Assembly: GCF_029892565.1 (NCBI RefSeq)
Contig: NZ_JARXVH010000018.1
Coordinates: forward strand, 1 to 64,000
Length of the DNA: 64,000 nucleotides
From: Streptomyces pseudovenezuelae
Lineage (GTDB): Bacteria; Actinomycetota; Actinomycetes; Streptomycetales; Streptomycetaceae
Reading direction: 5' to 3'
Each line of letters starts with the position of its first letter. Position 1 is the stretch's first letter. The notes under the pieces were generated by a model. That model was given only the letters and a program-made list of their open reading frames with translations, was not told the origin of the DNA and searched no databases. Below are positions 1-10,100 of the stretch, one piece after another. The position numbers and the translations under genes are program-made.

Positions 1-79
1 GCGGCGGCGCCCGCCCGCGCGGGCCCGCCCCTCCCCCGGGGGGGGCGGCGGCCCCCCCCCCCCGGCCCCCCCCCCCCCG
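1..79. other. G/C homopolymer low-complexity edge
   Basis: The first 79 bases consist almost only of G and C in long runs, including two C runs of about 14 to 16, and encode nothing recognisable. Normal sequence resumes just before the end of gnd. This looks like low-quality sequence at a contig edge rather than biology, although a real GC-rich hairpin cannot be excluded. Confidence 0.6.
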
Positions 80-112
80 TCTCCGTTCTGCTTCCGCTGC
101 CGCGCGTACTCG

Positions 113-1552
113 CTACGCGGTGACCTCCGACCGGTCCCCGCCCCACAGCGTGTGGAACGAGCCATCCCGGTCCGTGCGCCGGTAGGTGTGCGCGCCGAAG
201 AAGTCCCGCTGGCCCTGCGTGAGCGCGGCGGGCAGGCGCTCCGCGCGCAGGCCGTCGTAGTAGGCGAGGGCCGCGCCGAAGCCCGGGGTCGCCACGCCCT
301 GGCGGGTCGCGGCGATCAGCACCTCGCGCCAGTCGTCCTGGGCCGCCGCGATCTCGCGCGCGAAGGTCTCGTCGGAGAGCAGGCTCGGCAGGTCGGGCCG
401 GGTGTCGTAGGCCTCGCGGATGCGGTCCAGGAAGGCCGCGCGGATGATGCAGCCGCCGCGCCAGATCGAGGAGACCGCGCCGAGGTCGATGTTCCAGTCG
501 TACTCGTCGCTGCCCGCGGCGATCTCGTGGAAGCCCTGCGTGTACGACACGATCTTCGACGCGTACAGCGCCTGCTCGACCTGGTCGGCGAAGGCCGCCG
601 CCTCAGCCTCGCCCAGCGGGGACGCCGTCGGACCGGCCAGCCCGCGCGAGGCCTCGCGCAGCGCCGCGTGCCCGGAGAGCGAGCGGGCGAAGACCGCCTC
701 CGCGATGCCGGAGACCGGGACGCCGAGGTCGAGGGCGATCTGGACCGTCCAGCGCCCTGTGCCCTTCTGCTCGGCCTGGTCGACGACCACGTCCACGAAC
801 GGCTTGCCCGTCGCCGCGTCCACGTGGGACAGCACCTCGGCGGTGATCTCGATCAGGTACGAGTCGAGCCGGCCCGTGTTCCAGGTGCGGAAGATCTCGG
901 CGATCTGCGCGGGGGAGTACCCGGCGACATCGCGCAGCAGCTGGTACGCCTCGCCGATCAACTGCATGTCGGCATACTCGATGCCGTTGTGGACCATCTT
1001 CACGAAGTGCCCGGCGCCGTCGGGGCCCACGTGCGTGACACAGGGTGCGTCGTCCGCGGCCTTCGCGGAGATCTTCTCCAGCATCGGGCCGAGCGAGTCG
1101 TAGGACTCCTTGGGGCCGCCCGGCATGATGCTCGGTCCGTGCAGCGCGCCCTCCTCGCCGCCGGAGACGCCCATGCCGACGAAGTGGATGCCCTGCTCGC
1201 GCAGGTCGCGCTCGCGGCGCCGGGTGTCCGCGAAGTGCGCGTTGCCGCCGTCGATGATCATGTCGCCGGGCTCCAGGAGCGGGGCGAACTCCTGGATCAC
1301 CGCGTCCGTCGGATCGCCGGCCTTCACCATGATGACCAGCCGCCGCGGCCGCTCCAGCGCCGCGACGAACTCCTTGGCGGTGTCGGCCGCGATGAAGTCG
1401 CCCTCGTTCCCGAACTCCTCGACCAGGGCGTGCGTGCGCGCCGCCGTCCGGTTGTGCAGCGCGACCGTATAGCCGTTGCGGGCGAAGTTACGGGCGAGAT
1501 TGCGGCCCATGACCGCGAGACCCGTGACGCCGATCTGGGCTGAAGTGCTCAT
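113..1552 (-). CDS. gnd: 6-phosphogluconate dehydrogenase, decarboxylating
   Basis: The enzyme catalyses NADP+-dependent oxidative decarboxylation of 6-phosphogluconate to ribulose 5-phosphate, the second dehydrogenase of the oxidative pentose phosphate pathway, in the cytoplasm. The protein has 479 residues, close to the usual ~470. Visible signatures are the N-terminal Rossmann loop GVTGLAVMGRNLARN, the substrate loop GVSGGEEGALHGPSIMPGG, the catalytic-lysine region HFVKMVHNGIEYADMQ, and a helical C-terminal half ending in the usual FGAHTYRRTD region. The ATG is preceded by TAGGAG at about 8 bases. The gene stands alone, divergent from the cell-wall hydrolase gene and next to the damaged left edge. 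It is not the shorter actinobacterial GndA-like type. Function is secure. Confidence 0.97.
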   Translation of the reverse strand: MSTSAQIGVTGLAVMGRNLARNFARNGYTVALHNRTAARTHALVEEFGNEGDFIAADTAKEFVAALERPRRLVIMVKAGDPTDAVIQEFAPLLEPGDMIIDGGNAHFADTRRRERDLREQGIHFVGMGVSGGEEGALHGPSIMPGGPKESYDSLGPMLEKISAKAADDAPCVTHVGPDGAGHFVKMVHNGIEYADMQLIGEAYQLLRDVAGYSPAQIAEIFRTWNTGRLDSYLIEITAEVLSHVDAATGKPFVDVVVDQAEQKGTGRWTVQIALDLGVPVSGIAEAVFARSLSGHAALREASRGLAGPTASPLGEAEAAAFADQVEQALYASKIVSYTQGFHEIAAGSDEYDWNIDLGAVSSIWRGGCIIRAAFLDRIREAYDTRPDLPSLLSDETFAREIAAAQDDWREVLIAATRQGVATPGFGAALAYYDGLRAERLPAALTQGQRDFFGAHTYRRTDRDGSFHTLWGGDRSEVTA

Positions 1553-1838
1553 TCGGTTGGCTCCTAGAGGATCCGATATCGGTGGTGCCGGTCGTGCCCG
1601 TCAGTATCGCCCCACCGACCATCCTGACGTGCCGGTACGTGGGGCGCACGTCCGGAGTGCGTGACATGCCGTACGCAGATACGTACAGCCAACCCCACCC
1701 GCCTCAGCCGAAACACAACGGGGGATGGTTCCTGGTCACTTGAGGGACAGGGAGGCTGATTTGCTGTCTTGTCATGGCCTGTTCGGGGCGCTTAGTTTTG
1801 GCCTTCCTGCCTGACGCCTGTCGATGGGGGCTTGGGAC

Positions 1839-3035
1839 ATGGCCGTACGCGGCCGGCACCGCCGGTATCAGCCCAACAGGATCAACCGCGCCTCGCTCAC
1901 CGTGACGGCGGGAAGCGCCGGAATGGCGCTGCCGCTCATCGGCGCGGGCACGGCCCACGCCGCCGACGTGTCCACCTGGAACAAAGTGGCCGCCTGCGAG
2001 TCGAGCGGCGACTGGAGTATCAACACCGGCAACGGCTTCTATGGCGGGTTGCAGTTCACCCGGTCGACCTGGGAGGCGTACGGCGGCGCGAAGTACGCCC
2101 CGCGCGCCGACCTGGCCACCAAGGACCAGCAGATCGCCGTCGCCGAGAAGGTCCTGGACGGACAGGGACCCGGCGCCTGGCCGGTGTGCTCGGTGCGGGC
2201 CGGACTGACCCGCGGCGGCGACACCCCGGACATCCACCCGGCGGGCGGCTCCGGTGGGCAGGCCGCCGAGAAGACCACCAAGAAGAGCACGAAGAAGACT
2301 CCCAAGACCTCCGTGCAGGACGTGCAGCCGCAGACCACGCCCCAGTCCAGGGCGGGCACGGCGGAGATGTACACGGTGGTCCGCGGCGACTCCCTCTCCG
2401 AGATCGCCGAGACCGAGCACGTCTCGGGCGGCTGGCAGCGGCTGTACGCCGCGAACCGGAAGACCGTCGGCTCCGACCCCGACCTGATCATGCCGGGCCA
2501 GCGGCTCGACCTGCGGGCCAAGGCGACGCCGACGACCCACACGACGCCGAAGACGCACCCGTCGGCGAGCACGGCCACGGAGACGAAGAAGAAGCCGTCC
2601 ACCGAGACCGAGGAGAAGGCCACCACCCGGCACTCCCTCGTCGCCCCGGTGAACGCGGCCACCGGCACCCAGTACCACGCGACCGGCTCCTCCTGGTCGA
2701 AGGGCTACCACACCGGCGTCGACTTCCCCGTCGCCACCGGCACCTCCGTGAAGGCGGTCGGGGCGGGCAAGGTCGTCACCGCCGGCTGGGGCGGCTCCTT
2801 CGGCTACCAGGTGGTGCTCCGGCACGCCGACGGCCGCTACACCCAGTACGCCCATCTGTCGGCCATCTCCGTACGGGCCGGGCAGTCGGTCGGTGAGGGG
2901 CAGCGGCTCGGTCGCTCGGGGTCCACCGGAAACACCACGGGCCCGCATCTGCACTTCGAAGTGCGGACGGGGCCCGGTTTCGGTACGGACATCGACCCTC
3001 TCGCCTATCTCAGGGCCGGTGGCGTCAAGATTTGA
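1839..3035 (+). CDS. secreted Rpf-like transglycosylase with LysM and M23 peptidase domains
   Basis: The gene encodes a 398-residue secreted peptidoglycan hydrolase. After an atypical Arg-rich N terminus and hydrophobic segment ending near AHAADVST, residues ~37-115 form a resuscitation-promoting-factor transglycosylase domain (WNKVAACESSGDW, probable catalytic Glu54, then GFYGGLQFT). A Thr/Lys/Pro-rich linker follows, then a LysM domain (YTVVRGDSLSEIAE, about residues 175-225), another linker, and a C-terminal M23 endopeptidase (YHTGVDF, VVLRHADGRYTQYAHLS, GPHLHFEVR with Zn-binding His). It probably cleaves glycan strands and peptide cross-links during growth or spore germination. The ATG at 1839 is preferred over the one at 1824 because GGGGG lies about 9 bases upstream. 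Its end overlaps the convergent transporter gene by 11 bases. Rpf genes in Streptomyces can carry a c-di-AMP riboswitch; none was recognised here. Confidence 0.93.
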   Translation: MAVRGRHRRYQPNRINRASLTVTAGSAGMALPLIGAGTAHAADVSTWNKVAACESSGDWSINTGNGFYGGLQFTRSTWEAYGGAKYAPRADLATKDQQIAVAEKVLDGQGPGAWPVCSVRAGLTRGGDTPDIHPAGGSGGQAAEKTTKKSTKKTPKTSVQDVQPQTTPQSRAGTAEMYTVVRGDSLSEIAETEHVSGGWQRLYAANRKTVGSDPDLIMPGQRLDLRAKATPTTHTTPKTHPSASTATETKKKPSTETEEKATTRHSLVAPVNAATGTQYHATGSSWSKGYHTGVDFPVATGTSVKAVGAGKVVTAGWGGSFGYQVVLRHADGRYTQYAHLSAISVRAGQSVGEGQRLGRSGSTGNTTGPHLHFEVRTGPGFGTDIDPLAYLRAGGVKI

Positions 3036-4200
3036 CGCGTACCCGGTGCCGGTCCACGAGTGGCAACGGCAGGTAGGTGCCGCCGAAGAAGGGACCGGCG
3101 AAGCCGTAAGGCGTCGCTTCGACGTCCTCGTCCGCGGCTTCCGCCCCGGCCGTGTTCCCCGGGGACGCGTCGGCGTCCGCGTCGTAGGACTTGTCGGGGG
3201 CCGCGGCTGCTCCCTGCGCCTGCGCGGGTACGAGAACCTCCTTGCGGAGTTCCTCGCGCTCACGTACGTCCTCGCGGCGCGCGGCCACCGGCTGCTCGGG
3301 CAGCGCGACCAGGCGCTCCTCGGCCGGTGCGGCAGCGGGCTCGGGCAGAGCCGGGGCCGCCTCCGCGGTGGTGCGGGAGAGGCGCTCGGTCGTCAGCAGG
3401 ATCAGACCGCCGGCCGCCACCACACCGCAGCTCAGCGCGAGCGCCGTGCCGGTGGTGCCGTAGCGGAAGGTCTCGCCGAACATCGTGATGCCCACCGCGG
3501 CCGCTATCACCGGGTTGACCACGGTCAGCGTGGCCAGCGGGGCCGCGAGGCCGGCGCCGCGGTAGGAGGCCTGGGAGAGCAGCATGCCGGCCGTGGCGAA
3601 GACGCCGATCACGGCCAGGGAGGGCAGGTCGGCCATGGTCACGCCGCCGGTCCAGTCGACCGCCACCGTCTTGGTGAACACCGAGGACATGCCGAACGCT
3701 ATGCCGGAGCCGGTCGCGAGCAGCATGCTGCGCACCGCCGGGTGCCGGTGGGCGGCGCGGCCCGCGATCATCAGGGCCACGACCACACCGCCGGTGACCA
3801 CGGCCACGCCCACGCGCTGGGCGGTGTCGAGGGACTGCGAGTCGGACGCGCCGACCAGGGAGAGCAGACCGGCCAGGCCGACGGTCGCCATGATCGCGCC
3901 GCGCCAGGCGGTCGCACCGGCCTTGCGGCCCACGAAGAGCGCCGCCATCGGCAGCGCGAAGACGATGGTGAGGGCGCCGAGCGGCTGCACCAGGCTGAGC
4001 GGGCCGTAGGCCAGCGCCGCCACGTGCAGGATGCCGCCCAGGCCGTTCAGCGCGACCGCCGCCCACCAGGTCGGCCGGCGCAGCGGTGCGTACTGCCCGT
4101 CCGGGGAGGACACCGCGACGTGCTCCTGCACGATCGCCCCGCCGGCGTAGGCCACGGCGGAGACGAGCGACAGCAGCACGGACAACGCGAGGGCATTCAT
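3025..4200 (-). CDS. DMT (EamA-like) family transporter
   Basis: This is an integral membrane protein of 391 residues. Roughly residues 1-290 hold nine to ten hydrophobic helices arranged as two EamA-like repeats, for example GGILHVAALAYGPLSLVQPL in repeat one and LLSQASYRGAGLAAPLATLT in repeat two. A charged Ala/Glu/Pro-rich cytoplasmic tail of about 100 residues follows. DMT family members export small metabolites; no substrate can be inferred. The ATG at 4200 is chosen because GAGGAGC lies just upstream and the protein then opens with a membrane helix. Longer in-frame extensions to 4374 start in non-coding sequence. It is convergent with the hydrolase gene and divergent from glgA. Confidence 0.85.
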   Translation of the reverse strand: MNALALSVLLSLVSAVAYAGGAIVQEHVAVSSPDGQYAPLRRPTWWAAVALNGLGGILHVAALAYGPLSLVQPLGALTIVFALPMAALFVGRKAGATAWRGAIMATVGLAGLLSLVGASDSQSLDTAQRVGVAVVTGGVVVALMIAGRAAHRHPAVRSMLLATGSGIAFGMSSVFTKTVAVDWTGGVTMADLPSLAVIGVFATAGMLLSQASYRGAGLAAPLATLTVVNPVIAAAVGITMFGETFRYGTTGTALALSCGVVAAGGLILLTTERLSRTTAEAAPALPEPAAAPAEERLVALPEQPVAARREDVREREELRKEVLVPAQAQGAAAAPDKSYDADADASPGNTAGAEAADEDVEATPYGFAGPFFGGTYLPLPLVDRHRVRVKS

Positions 4201-4708
4201 GTGCTGCTCCTCTGCGTGAGGCGGGGGCGCTGGGCCCGGCGCGGCGAACGGTCGTCCTTCATACCGAACACGATGCCCTCTCGAACTGTTCCCGTCGTCG
4301 TCCCTGAGCAGGCATTGGGTCCTACTGCCGATGGAGTACGAATCGGGCGTTGTCCTCCCCAGGGTGGGTGACACGGGGTGGACTCCTCGGGGCCGTACCC
4401 CTTAGAAGCCTTGGTACTACTGGCCTTCGTGGACCTCGCCCCCGAGACGACGGCCCGCACCCCAGGCGACGACCACTTCGTACTACGTATGGTCGGACCG
4501 CCCCACCGCGGACCCCTCCGACCTTCGCAAAGACCTACGAAATTCCTAAAACGTAGGTTTAGGGAAATTGCGTAACTTTTCGTGTTCGAACGGACACGTG
4601 CTTCCCGTGGCCCCCGAGTTGTTGTTTCCTACGACCTCTGCGCTCTTCCGTGCGCGGCACATCTGGGTGACCATGTGGGAACCGGCTGCGGAGACCAGGG
4701 GGTTGTGG
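4201..4708. other. 508-bp divergent intergenic region upstream of glgA
   Basis: No convincing gene lies between the transporter start and the glgA start. The central part is GC-rich with scattered short inverted repeats. An AT-rich island at about 4530-4600 contains the overlapping inverted repeats listed separately and is the best candidate for the glgA promoter/operator region. Short in-frame extensions of glgA into this region (from 4568) lack a ribosome binding site and family similarity. Confidence 0.5.
4533..4563. promoter_or_regulatory. overlapping inverted repeats upstream of glgA
   Basis: ACCTACG (4533-4539) pairs with CGTAGGT (4552-4558) across 12 bases. CCTAAA (4545-4550) pairs with TTTAGG (4558-4563) across 7 bases, so the two repeats overlap and cannot both form as hairpins. 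They sit in an AT-rich island about 150 bases before glgA. This may be an operator or a conformational switch in a leader; no regulator can be named. Confidence 0.4.
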
Positions 4709-5860
4709 GTGCGAGTGGGACTGCTGACCCGGGAGTACCCGCCGGATGTGTACGGCGGCGCGGGTGTCCATGTCGAGTTCCTCGCCCGGGAGTTGAGCTC
4801 CCTGGTCGACCTGGAGGTGCACTGCTGGGGCGAGGGCCGCGGCGTGGGCGTCGTACGCCACCGCTCCTGGGCCGCCCTGGACACCGCCAACGACGCGCTG
4901 CGCACCTTCTCCGTGGACCTCGCCATGGCCGCGGGACTCGAAGGCCGCGAGCTCGCGCACTCCCACACCTGGTACGCCAACCTCGCCGGCCACTTCGGCA
5001 AGCTGCTGTACGGCATACCGCACGTGATGACCGCGCACTCCCTGGAGCCGCTGCGCCCCTGGAAGGCCGAGCAGCTCGGCGGCGGGTACGCCCTGTCCAG
5101 CTGGGCCGAGCGCACCGCGATCGAGACGGCCGACGCCGTGATCGCCGTGTCCGGGGCCATGCGCGAGGACATCCTCACCTGCTACCCGGCGCTGGACCCG
5201 GCCAAGGTCCACATCGTGCACAACGGCATCGACACCACCCTCTACCGGCCCGACCACGGCACCGACGTCCTGGACCGCATCGGTCTGGACCGGGACCGCC
5301 CGTTCATCCTGTTCGTCGGCCGCATCACCCGCCAGAAGGGCGTTCCCCATCTGCTGCGGGCCGTGCGGGACATCGACCCGGCCGCGCAGGTCGTGCTGTG
5401 CGCGGGCGCGCCCGACACCCCCGAGATCGACCGCGAGTTCCGCGACCTCTACCAGGAGCTGAGCAGCGTCCGCGAGGGCGTGCACTGGATCCCGCAGATG
5501 CTGCCGCGCCCCGAGGTGATCCAACTCCTCACGCACGCCGCCGTGTTCGTCTGCCCCTCGGTGTACGAACCGCTCGGGATCGTCAACCTGGAGGCGATGG
5601 CCTGCGGCACGCCCGTGGTGGCCTCCCGGGTCGGCGGCATCCCCGAGGTCGTGGACGACGGCAAGACCGGGCTGCTGGTCACCGTGGACGAGGACTTCGA
5701 GCCGAACCTCGCGCGGGCACTGGACGCGGTCATCGGCGACCCGGAGGCGGCCCGGCGGATGGGCGAGGCCGGTCGGGAGCGCGCGGTGGGCGAGTTCGGC
5801 TGGGACACGGTCGCCCGCCGTACGGTCCGGCTTTACGAGGAGATCCTCAAACAGGGGTAG
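4709..5860 (+). CDS. glgA: actinobacterial glycogen synthase / maltose-1-phosphate synthase (GT4)
   Basis: The gene encodes a 383-residue GT4 glycosyltransferase using ADP-glucose. The N terminus, MRVGLLTREYPPDVYGGAG, is typical of the short actinobacterial GlgA class. In mycobacteria the equivalent enzyme (GlgM) makes maltose 1-phosphate for GlgE-type alpha-glucan synthesis. The C-terminal donor domain shows FVGRITRQKGVPHLL and the EX7E-type motif within PSVYEPLGIVNLEAMACG. The GTG at 4709 follows CCAGGGGG and matches the family start; the upstream ATG/TTG codons back to 4568 would add unrelated residues. glgC follows 81 bases downstream on the same strand and would supply its ADP-glucose, which supports the call. 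Whether it elongates glycogen or makes maltose 1-phosphate cannot be decided from sequence. Confidence 0.9.
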   Translation: MRVGLLTREYPPDVYGGAGVHVEFLARELSSLVDLEVHCWGEGRGVGVVRHRSWAALDTANDALRTFSVDLAMAAGLEGRELAHSHTWYANLAGHFGKLLYGIPHVMTAHSLEPLRPWKAEQLGGGYALSSWAERTAIETADAVIAVSGAMREDILTCYPALDPAKVHIVHNGIDTTLYRPDHGTDVLDRIGLDRDRPFILFVGRITRQKGVPHLLRAVRDIDPAAQVVLCAGAPDTPEIDREFRDLYQELSSVREGVHWIPQMLPRPEVIQLLTHAAVFVCPSVYEPLGIVNLEAMACGTPVVASRVGGIPEVVDDGKTGLLVTVDEDFEPNLARALDAVIGDPEAARRMGEAGRERAVGEFGWDTVARRTVRLYEEILKQG

Positions 5861-5941
5861 TAGTACGGAGCAGGCTTCGAACAGGCTTACTCCGCCCAGC
5901 TCAAGGGCAGGCATGGGTCAACCACGGTGAGGGGAGCGGCC

Positions 5942-7162
5942 ATGCGTCGGGGTGGTCCTTCGGTGCTCGGAATCGTGCTGGCGGGCGGAGAGGGCAAACG
6001 CCTGATGCCCCTGACCGCGGACCGCGCTAAACCCGCGGTCACCTTCGGCGGCACCTACCGCCTAGTCGACTTCGTCCTCTCCAACCTCGTCAACGCGGAC
6101 ATCCTGCGCATCTGCGTCCTGACGCAGTACAAGTCGCACTCGCTGGACCGGCACATCACCCAGACCTGGCGGATGTCCAGCCTGCTCGGCAACTACGTCA
6201 CCCCGGTCCCGGCCCAGCAGCGCCTCGGCCCGCGCTGGTACCTGGGCAGCGCCGACGCGATCCTGCAGTCGCTGAACCTGATCTACGACGAACGGCCCGA
6301 GTACGTCGCCGTGTTCGGCGCCGATCACGTGTACCGCATGGACCCGCGCCAGATGCTCGCCCAGCACATCGAGAGCGGCGCGGGCGTGACGGTAGCCGGG
6401 ATCCGCGTGCCGCGCACCGAGTCCTCGTCCTTCGGCGTCATCAGCCCCGGCTCGGACGGCCTGACCGTGGAGCGCTTCCTGGAGAAGCCCGCGGACCCAC
6501 CCGGTCTGGCGGACGACCCCGAGTGCGTCTTCGCCTCGATGGGCAACTACGTCTTCACCACCAAGGTGCTGATCGAGGCGCTGCAGCGGGACGCCGAGGA
6601 CGGCCACTCCGTGCACGACATGGGCGGCTCGATCCTGCCCCAGCTCACCGACCGCGGCGAGGCCCAGCTCTACGACTTCAGCGCCAACCACGTGCCCGGC
6701 GAGACCACCCGCGACCAGGGGTACTGGCGGGACGTGGGCACCATGGACGCGTACTACGAATCCCACATGGACCTCATCGCCGAGCGCCCGGCCTTCAACC
6801 TCTACAACCGCAGCTGGCCCATCTACACGCACTCCTACCAGCTCTCGCCGGCCCGCTTCAACGCCGGAGGCATCGCGGGCGAGTCCATCATCAGCGCGGG
6901 CTGCCTGATCCGCGGCCAGGTCACACGGTCGGTCCTGTCACCCGGCGTCGTGGTCGACCCGGGCGCGGTGGTCCAGGGCTCGATCCTGCACGACAACGTC
7001 CACATCGGCCGGGGCGCGGTCGTGCGCGGAGCGGTGCTCGACAAGAACGTAGAGGTGCCGCCGGGCGCGACGATCGGCGTCAACCCCGAGCGGGACGCGG
7101 AGCTCTACACCGTCTCCAAGGGCGGAGTTATCGCCTTGGGCAAGGGGCAGCAGGTGTCGTAG
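5942..7162 (+). CDS. glgC: glucose-1-phosphate adenylyltransferase
   Basis: ADP-glucose pyrophosphorylase, 406 residues, makes ADP-glucose from ATP and glucose 1-phosphate, the committed step of alpha-glucan synthesis. The N-terminal nucleotidyltransferase domain shows GIVLAGGEGKRLMPLT and the AKPAVTFGGTYRLVDF substrate/allosteric region. Further signatures are GTADAI-like YLGSADAILQSL, FGADHVYRMDPRQM and the EKP motif in VERFLEKPADPP. The C terminus forms a left-handed beta-helix of hexapeptide repeats (IGRGAVVRGAVLDKNVEVP). The ATG at 5942 has GAGGGGAG at proper spacing; a GTG five codons upstream would overlap this site. It is co-directional with glgA and is followed after only 26 bases by the large TPR gene. 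Confidence 0.95.
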   Translation: MRRGGPSVLGIVLAGGEGKRLMPLTADRAKPAVTFGGTYRLVDFVLSNLVNADILRICVLTQYKSHSLDRHITQTWRMSSLLGNYVTPVPAQQRLGPRWYLGSADAILQSLNLIYDERPEYVAVFGADHVYRMDPRQMLAQHIESGAGVTVAGIRVPRTESSSFGVISPGSDGLTVERFLEKPADPPGLADDPECVFASMGNYVFTTKVLIEALQRDAEDGHSVHDMGGSILPQLTDRGEAQLYDFSANHVPGETTRDQGYWRDVGTMDAYYESHMDLIAERPAFNLYNRSWPIYTHSYQLSPARFNAGGIAGESIISAGCLIRGQVTRSVLSPGVVVDPGAVVQGSILHDNVHIGRGAVVRGAVLDKNVEVPPGATIGVNPERDAELYTVSKGGVIALGKGQQVS

Positions 7163-7188
7163 CCTCCTGCCTACGGGGGAGGGGGACG

Positions 7189-10100
7189 ATGACGCAGGGG
7201 AACGCGCGACGGCCGCAGGGGGACGTACAGCGGCCGTCGCGAGGAGAGTTGACCGGGCCCGAGGGCCGCATCGGGGCCGAGGGACAACAGGTGTTCGTCG
7301 GGCGGCACGCGGAGCGCGCCGCCTTCGCGGACAACCTCGCGCGTGATCCCGGTCGCGACGGCTTCCACCGGCTCTTCCACGTGCACGGCGTCGGCGGGGT
7401 GGGAAAGTCGACGCTGGTACGCCGCTGGGAGGCGACGGCACGCGCGCACGGAGCGCTGACCGCGGTGGTCGACGGGGCCGATGTACGCGGTGTCGTGGAG
7501 ACGATGAAGGCCGTCGAGGCCGAACTCGGCCTCCAGGCGGGCGGTTTGAAGGACGCCGACGCGAGCTTGGCGCGGCACGAGAACCAGCGCGGGGCCGACG
7601 GGCCTGCGGTTGCCGCCGACGGGGAGAGTCCGTCTCCTGACAGTGAGGCCGCGCCCCAGGCACTGAAGGACGGTTCGGCACCGATTCCGGGTGACGCAGT
7701 GGTAGCCGGCGCAGTGAGCCCTGGCGTGATCGGCCAGGTCAACGGCTGGACGGGTGCCACGGCACGTGACCAACGGCTGCGCGCGCGTGGGAGCGACGAG
7801 GGCAGCCCCGACGCGGTCGCCCGGCTCAGCTCCACCTTCGTGAAGGAGCTGGTCCGGCTTGCCGGGCGGCAGCCGTTCCTGGTGCTGTTCTTCGACACCT
7901 GGGAGCAGTCCGGCCCGTTCCTGGACGGGTGGGCGCGCGACCTCCTGCTGGACGGGTTCGGCCCGCTGCCGGCCAACATCGTCGTTGTACTGGCCGGCCG
8001 TGACCCGCTGGACGAGAGCGGATGGGCGCCCCTCCGCGCCCATGCGGCCGAGGTACCGCTGGAGGTCTTCACAGAGCGCGAGGCCAGAGACCTGCTCGCG
8101 GCACGTGGAGCGACCGACGAGGCGGCGGTCACGTCCATCCTGGACACCGCCCTGGGCCTGCCCCTCCTCCTGGACGTCCTCGCGGGCACCCGCCCCTCGC
8201 ACGTCGCCGCGCACGAATCGGCCGGGGCGCCCGTCGACATCGCCGTCGACCGCTTCCTCCACTGGATCGACGACATCGGGCAGCGAGACGCCGTCCTGGG
8301 TTGCTCGCTGCCGCTCCGGTTCGACGAGGAGATCTTCCGTGCGGCCGTCCCGGCGGCCGAGGCCGACCTGTTCCCGTGGCTGCGTGCCCGGCCGTTCGTC
8401 ACCGACCGGGACGGGCATTGCCGGTACCACGACGTCGTACGTACGAGCATGCTCCGTCACCAGCGGGCGAGTTCGCCGCAGAACTGGATCGACGACCACA
8501 CCCGCCTCGCGGACGCCTTCACGGGTCTGCGCACGGCCCACGAGGCGAGCCTGGCGGCCGACAGCCGCTGGGCGGACGACACTTGGCGCGGCCACCGCCT
8601 CGACGAGACCTACCACCGCCTGTGCGCGCACCCGGACGAGCACCTCCCCGCCGCCCTCGAAGAGGCGATCCACGCGGCCGGCCAGGACCTTCCCACGCTG
8701 CGCCGCTGGGCAGACACGCTCGGCAGAGCCGGCGTCGACAGCGACGCACCCGCCGTCGCGGACTGGGGCCGGCGTCTGACCGAGGCGACGGCCGGCGAAC
8801 AGGGCGTCTTCAACGGCCTGGCCGCCCTGCTGACGGCTCCCGACCTGAGCGCCGAGGCCCGCGCGAGCGCCCATCTGTACCGGGGCCGGTACCTGCACCA
8901 CGCGGACCGTCTGGACGAGGCGATCGTCGAACTCGGCCGTGCGATCGACATCCACCCGGCCACGGCCGTGGCCTACCAGGAACGGGGCGAGGCCCACCAC
9001 TGGCTCGACTACTCCGGGGAAGCGGTGGGGGATCTGGTCGATTCGCTCGATCTGGACCCCGGGCTGGTGCGGTCGTACGCCCTGCTCGGAGCCGTCGAGC
9101 TGTGGCGAGAGTGCCCCGAGGACGCGATCCCCGCCTTCGACCGCGCCCTGGCACTCGGTCCCGACAGCGACTGGATCCGGTGTCACCGGGGCACGGCGCA
9201 TCTCGTCGAGGGCAACCTGGGACCGGCGCTGGCCGATCTGAACAGGGCCCTGGAGCTGGATCCGGGATACGAAGTGGCGCTGGCCGTACGAGGGGTGCTC
9301 CATGGGCGGGCGGGGCGTCTGGACGAGGCGGTCGCGGATCTGAGCCGTGCGGTGGAGCTGGATCCGGAGTACGGGTGGGCCTTCGGCCGGCGCGGTGTGA
9401 TGCACCGGCAGGCGGGCCGTGCAGCGCAGGCGCTCGCGGATCTGGCCCGGGCCCTGGAACTGAATCCCAAAGACACCTGGGCGCTTGTCACGCGTGGCGA
9501 CCTGTACAGCGACGAGGGTCGCCCGGAGGAGGCGCTGGCCGATCTGAACCGGGCGGTGGAGCTGGAGTCGTGGTCCCTGTCGGCCCTTGCCGGGCGCAGT
9601 TCGTTGCACCGGCAGGCGGGTCGTCTGGAGGAGGCGCTGGCGGACCTGGACCGGGCGGTGGAGATCGCTCCGACGGATGACTGGAGCTTCGCCGTACGCG
9701 GTTCGTTGCACCGGCAGGCGGGTCGTCTGGAGGAGGCGTTGGCGGATCTGAACCGGGCGGTGGAGCTGGATCCGGAGGACGACTGGAACCTGGTCGAGCG
9801 TGGTCTGGTGCATCGACAGGCGGGTCGTCTGGACGAGGCGCTGGCCGATCTGGACCGGGCGTTGGAGCTGGATCCGGAGTACGCGTGGGCCTTCGCCCAG
9901 CGCGGTGCGGTGCGCCGGCGGGCGGGTCTCACGGAGGAGGCACTGGTCGACCTGAACCGGGCGTTGGAGCTGGACCCGGAGGACGAGTGGACCGTCGCCG
10001 AGCGTGGCGTGGCGCATTCGGAGGCGGGTCGTCTGGAGGAGGCGCTGGTCGATCTGGACCGGGCGGTGGAGCTGGATCCGGAGGACGAATGGATCATCGT

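Noticed and set aside
1553..1838. c-di-AMP (ydaO-type) riboswitch before the Rpf-like gene
   Set aside because: Such riboswitches precede some Streptomyces rpf genes, but I could not match the conserved core by eye. A covariance-model scan would decide.
6523..7188. N-terminal extension of the TPR protein into glgC
   Set aside because: These codons are the +1 frame of glgC; the strong ribosome binding site at 7189 gives the real start.
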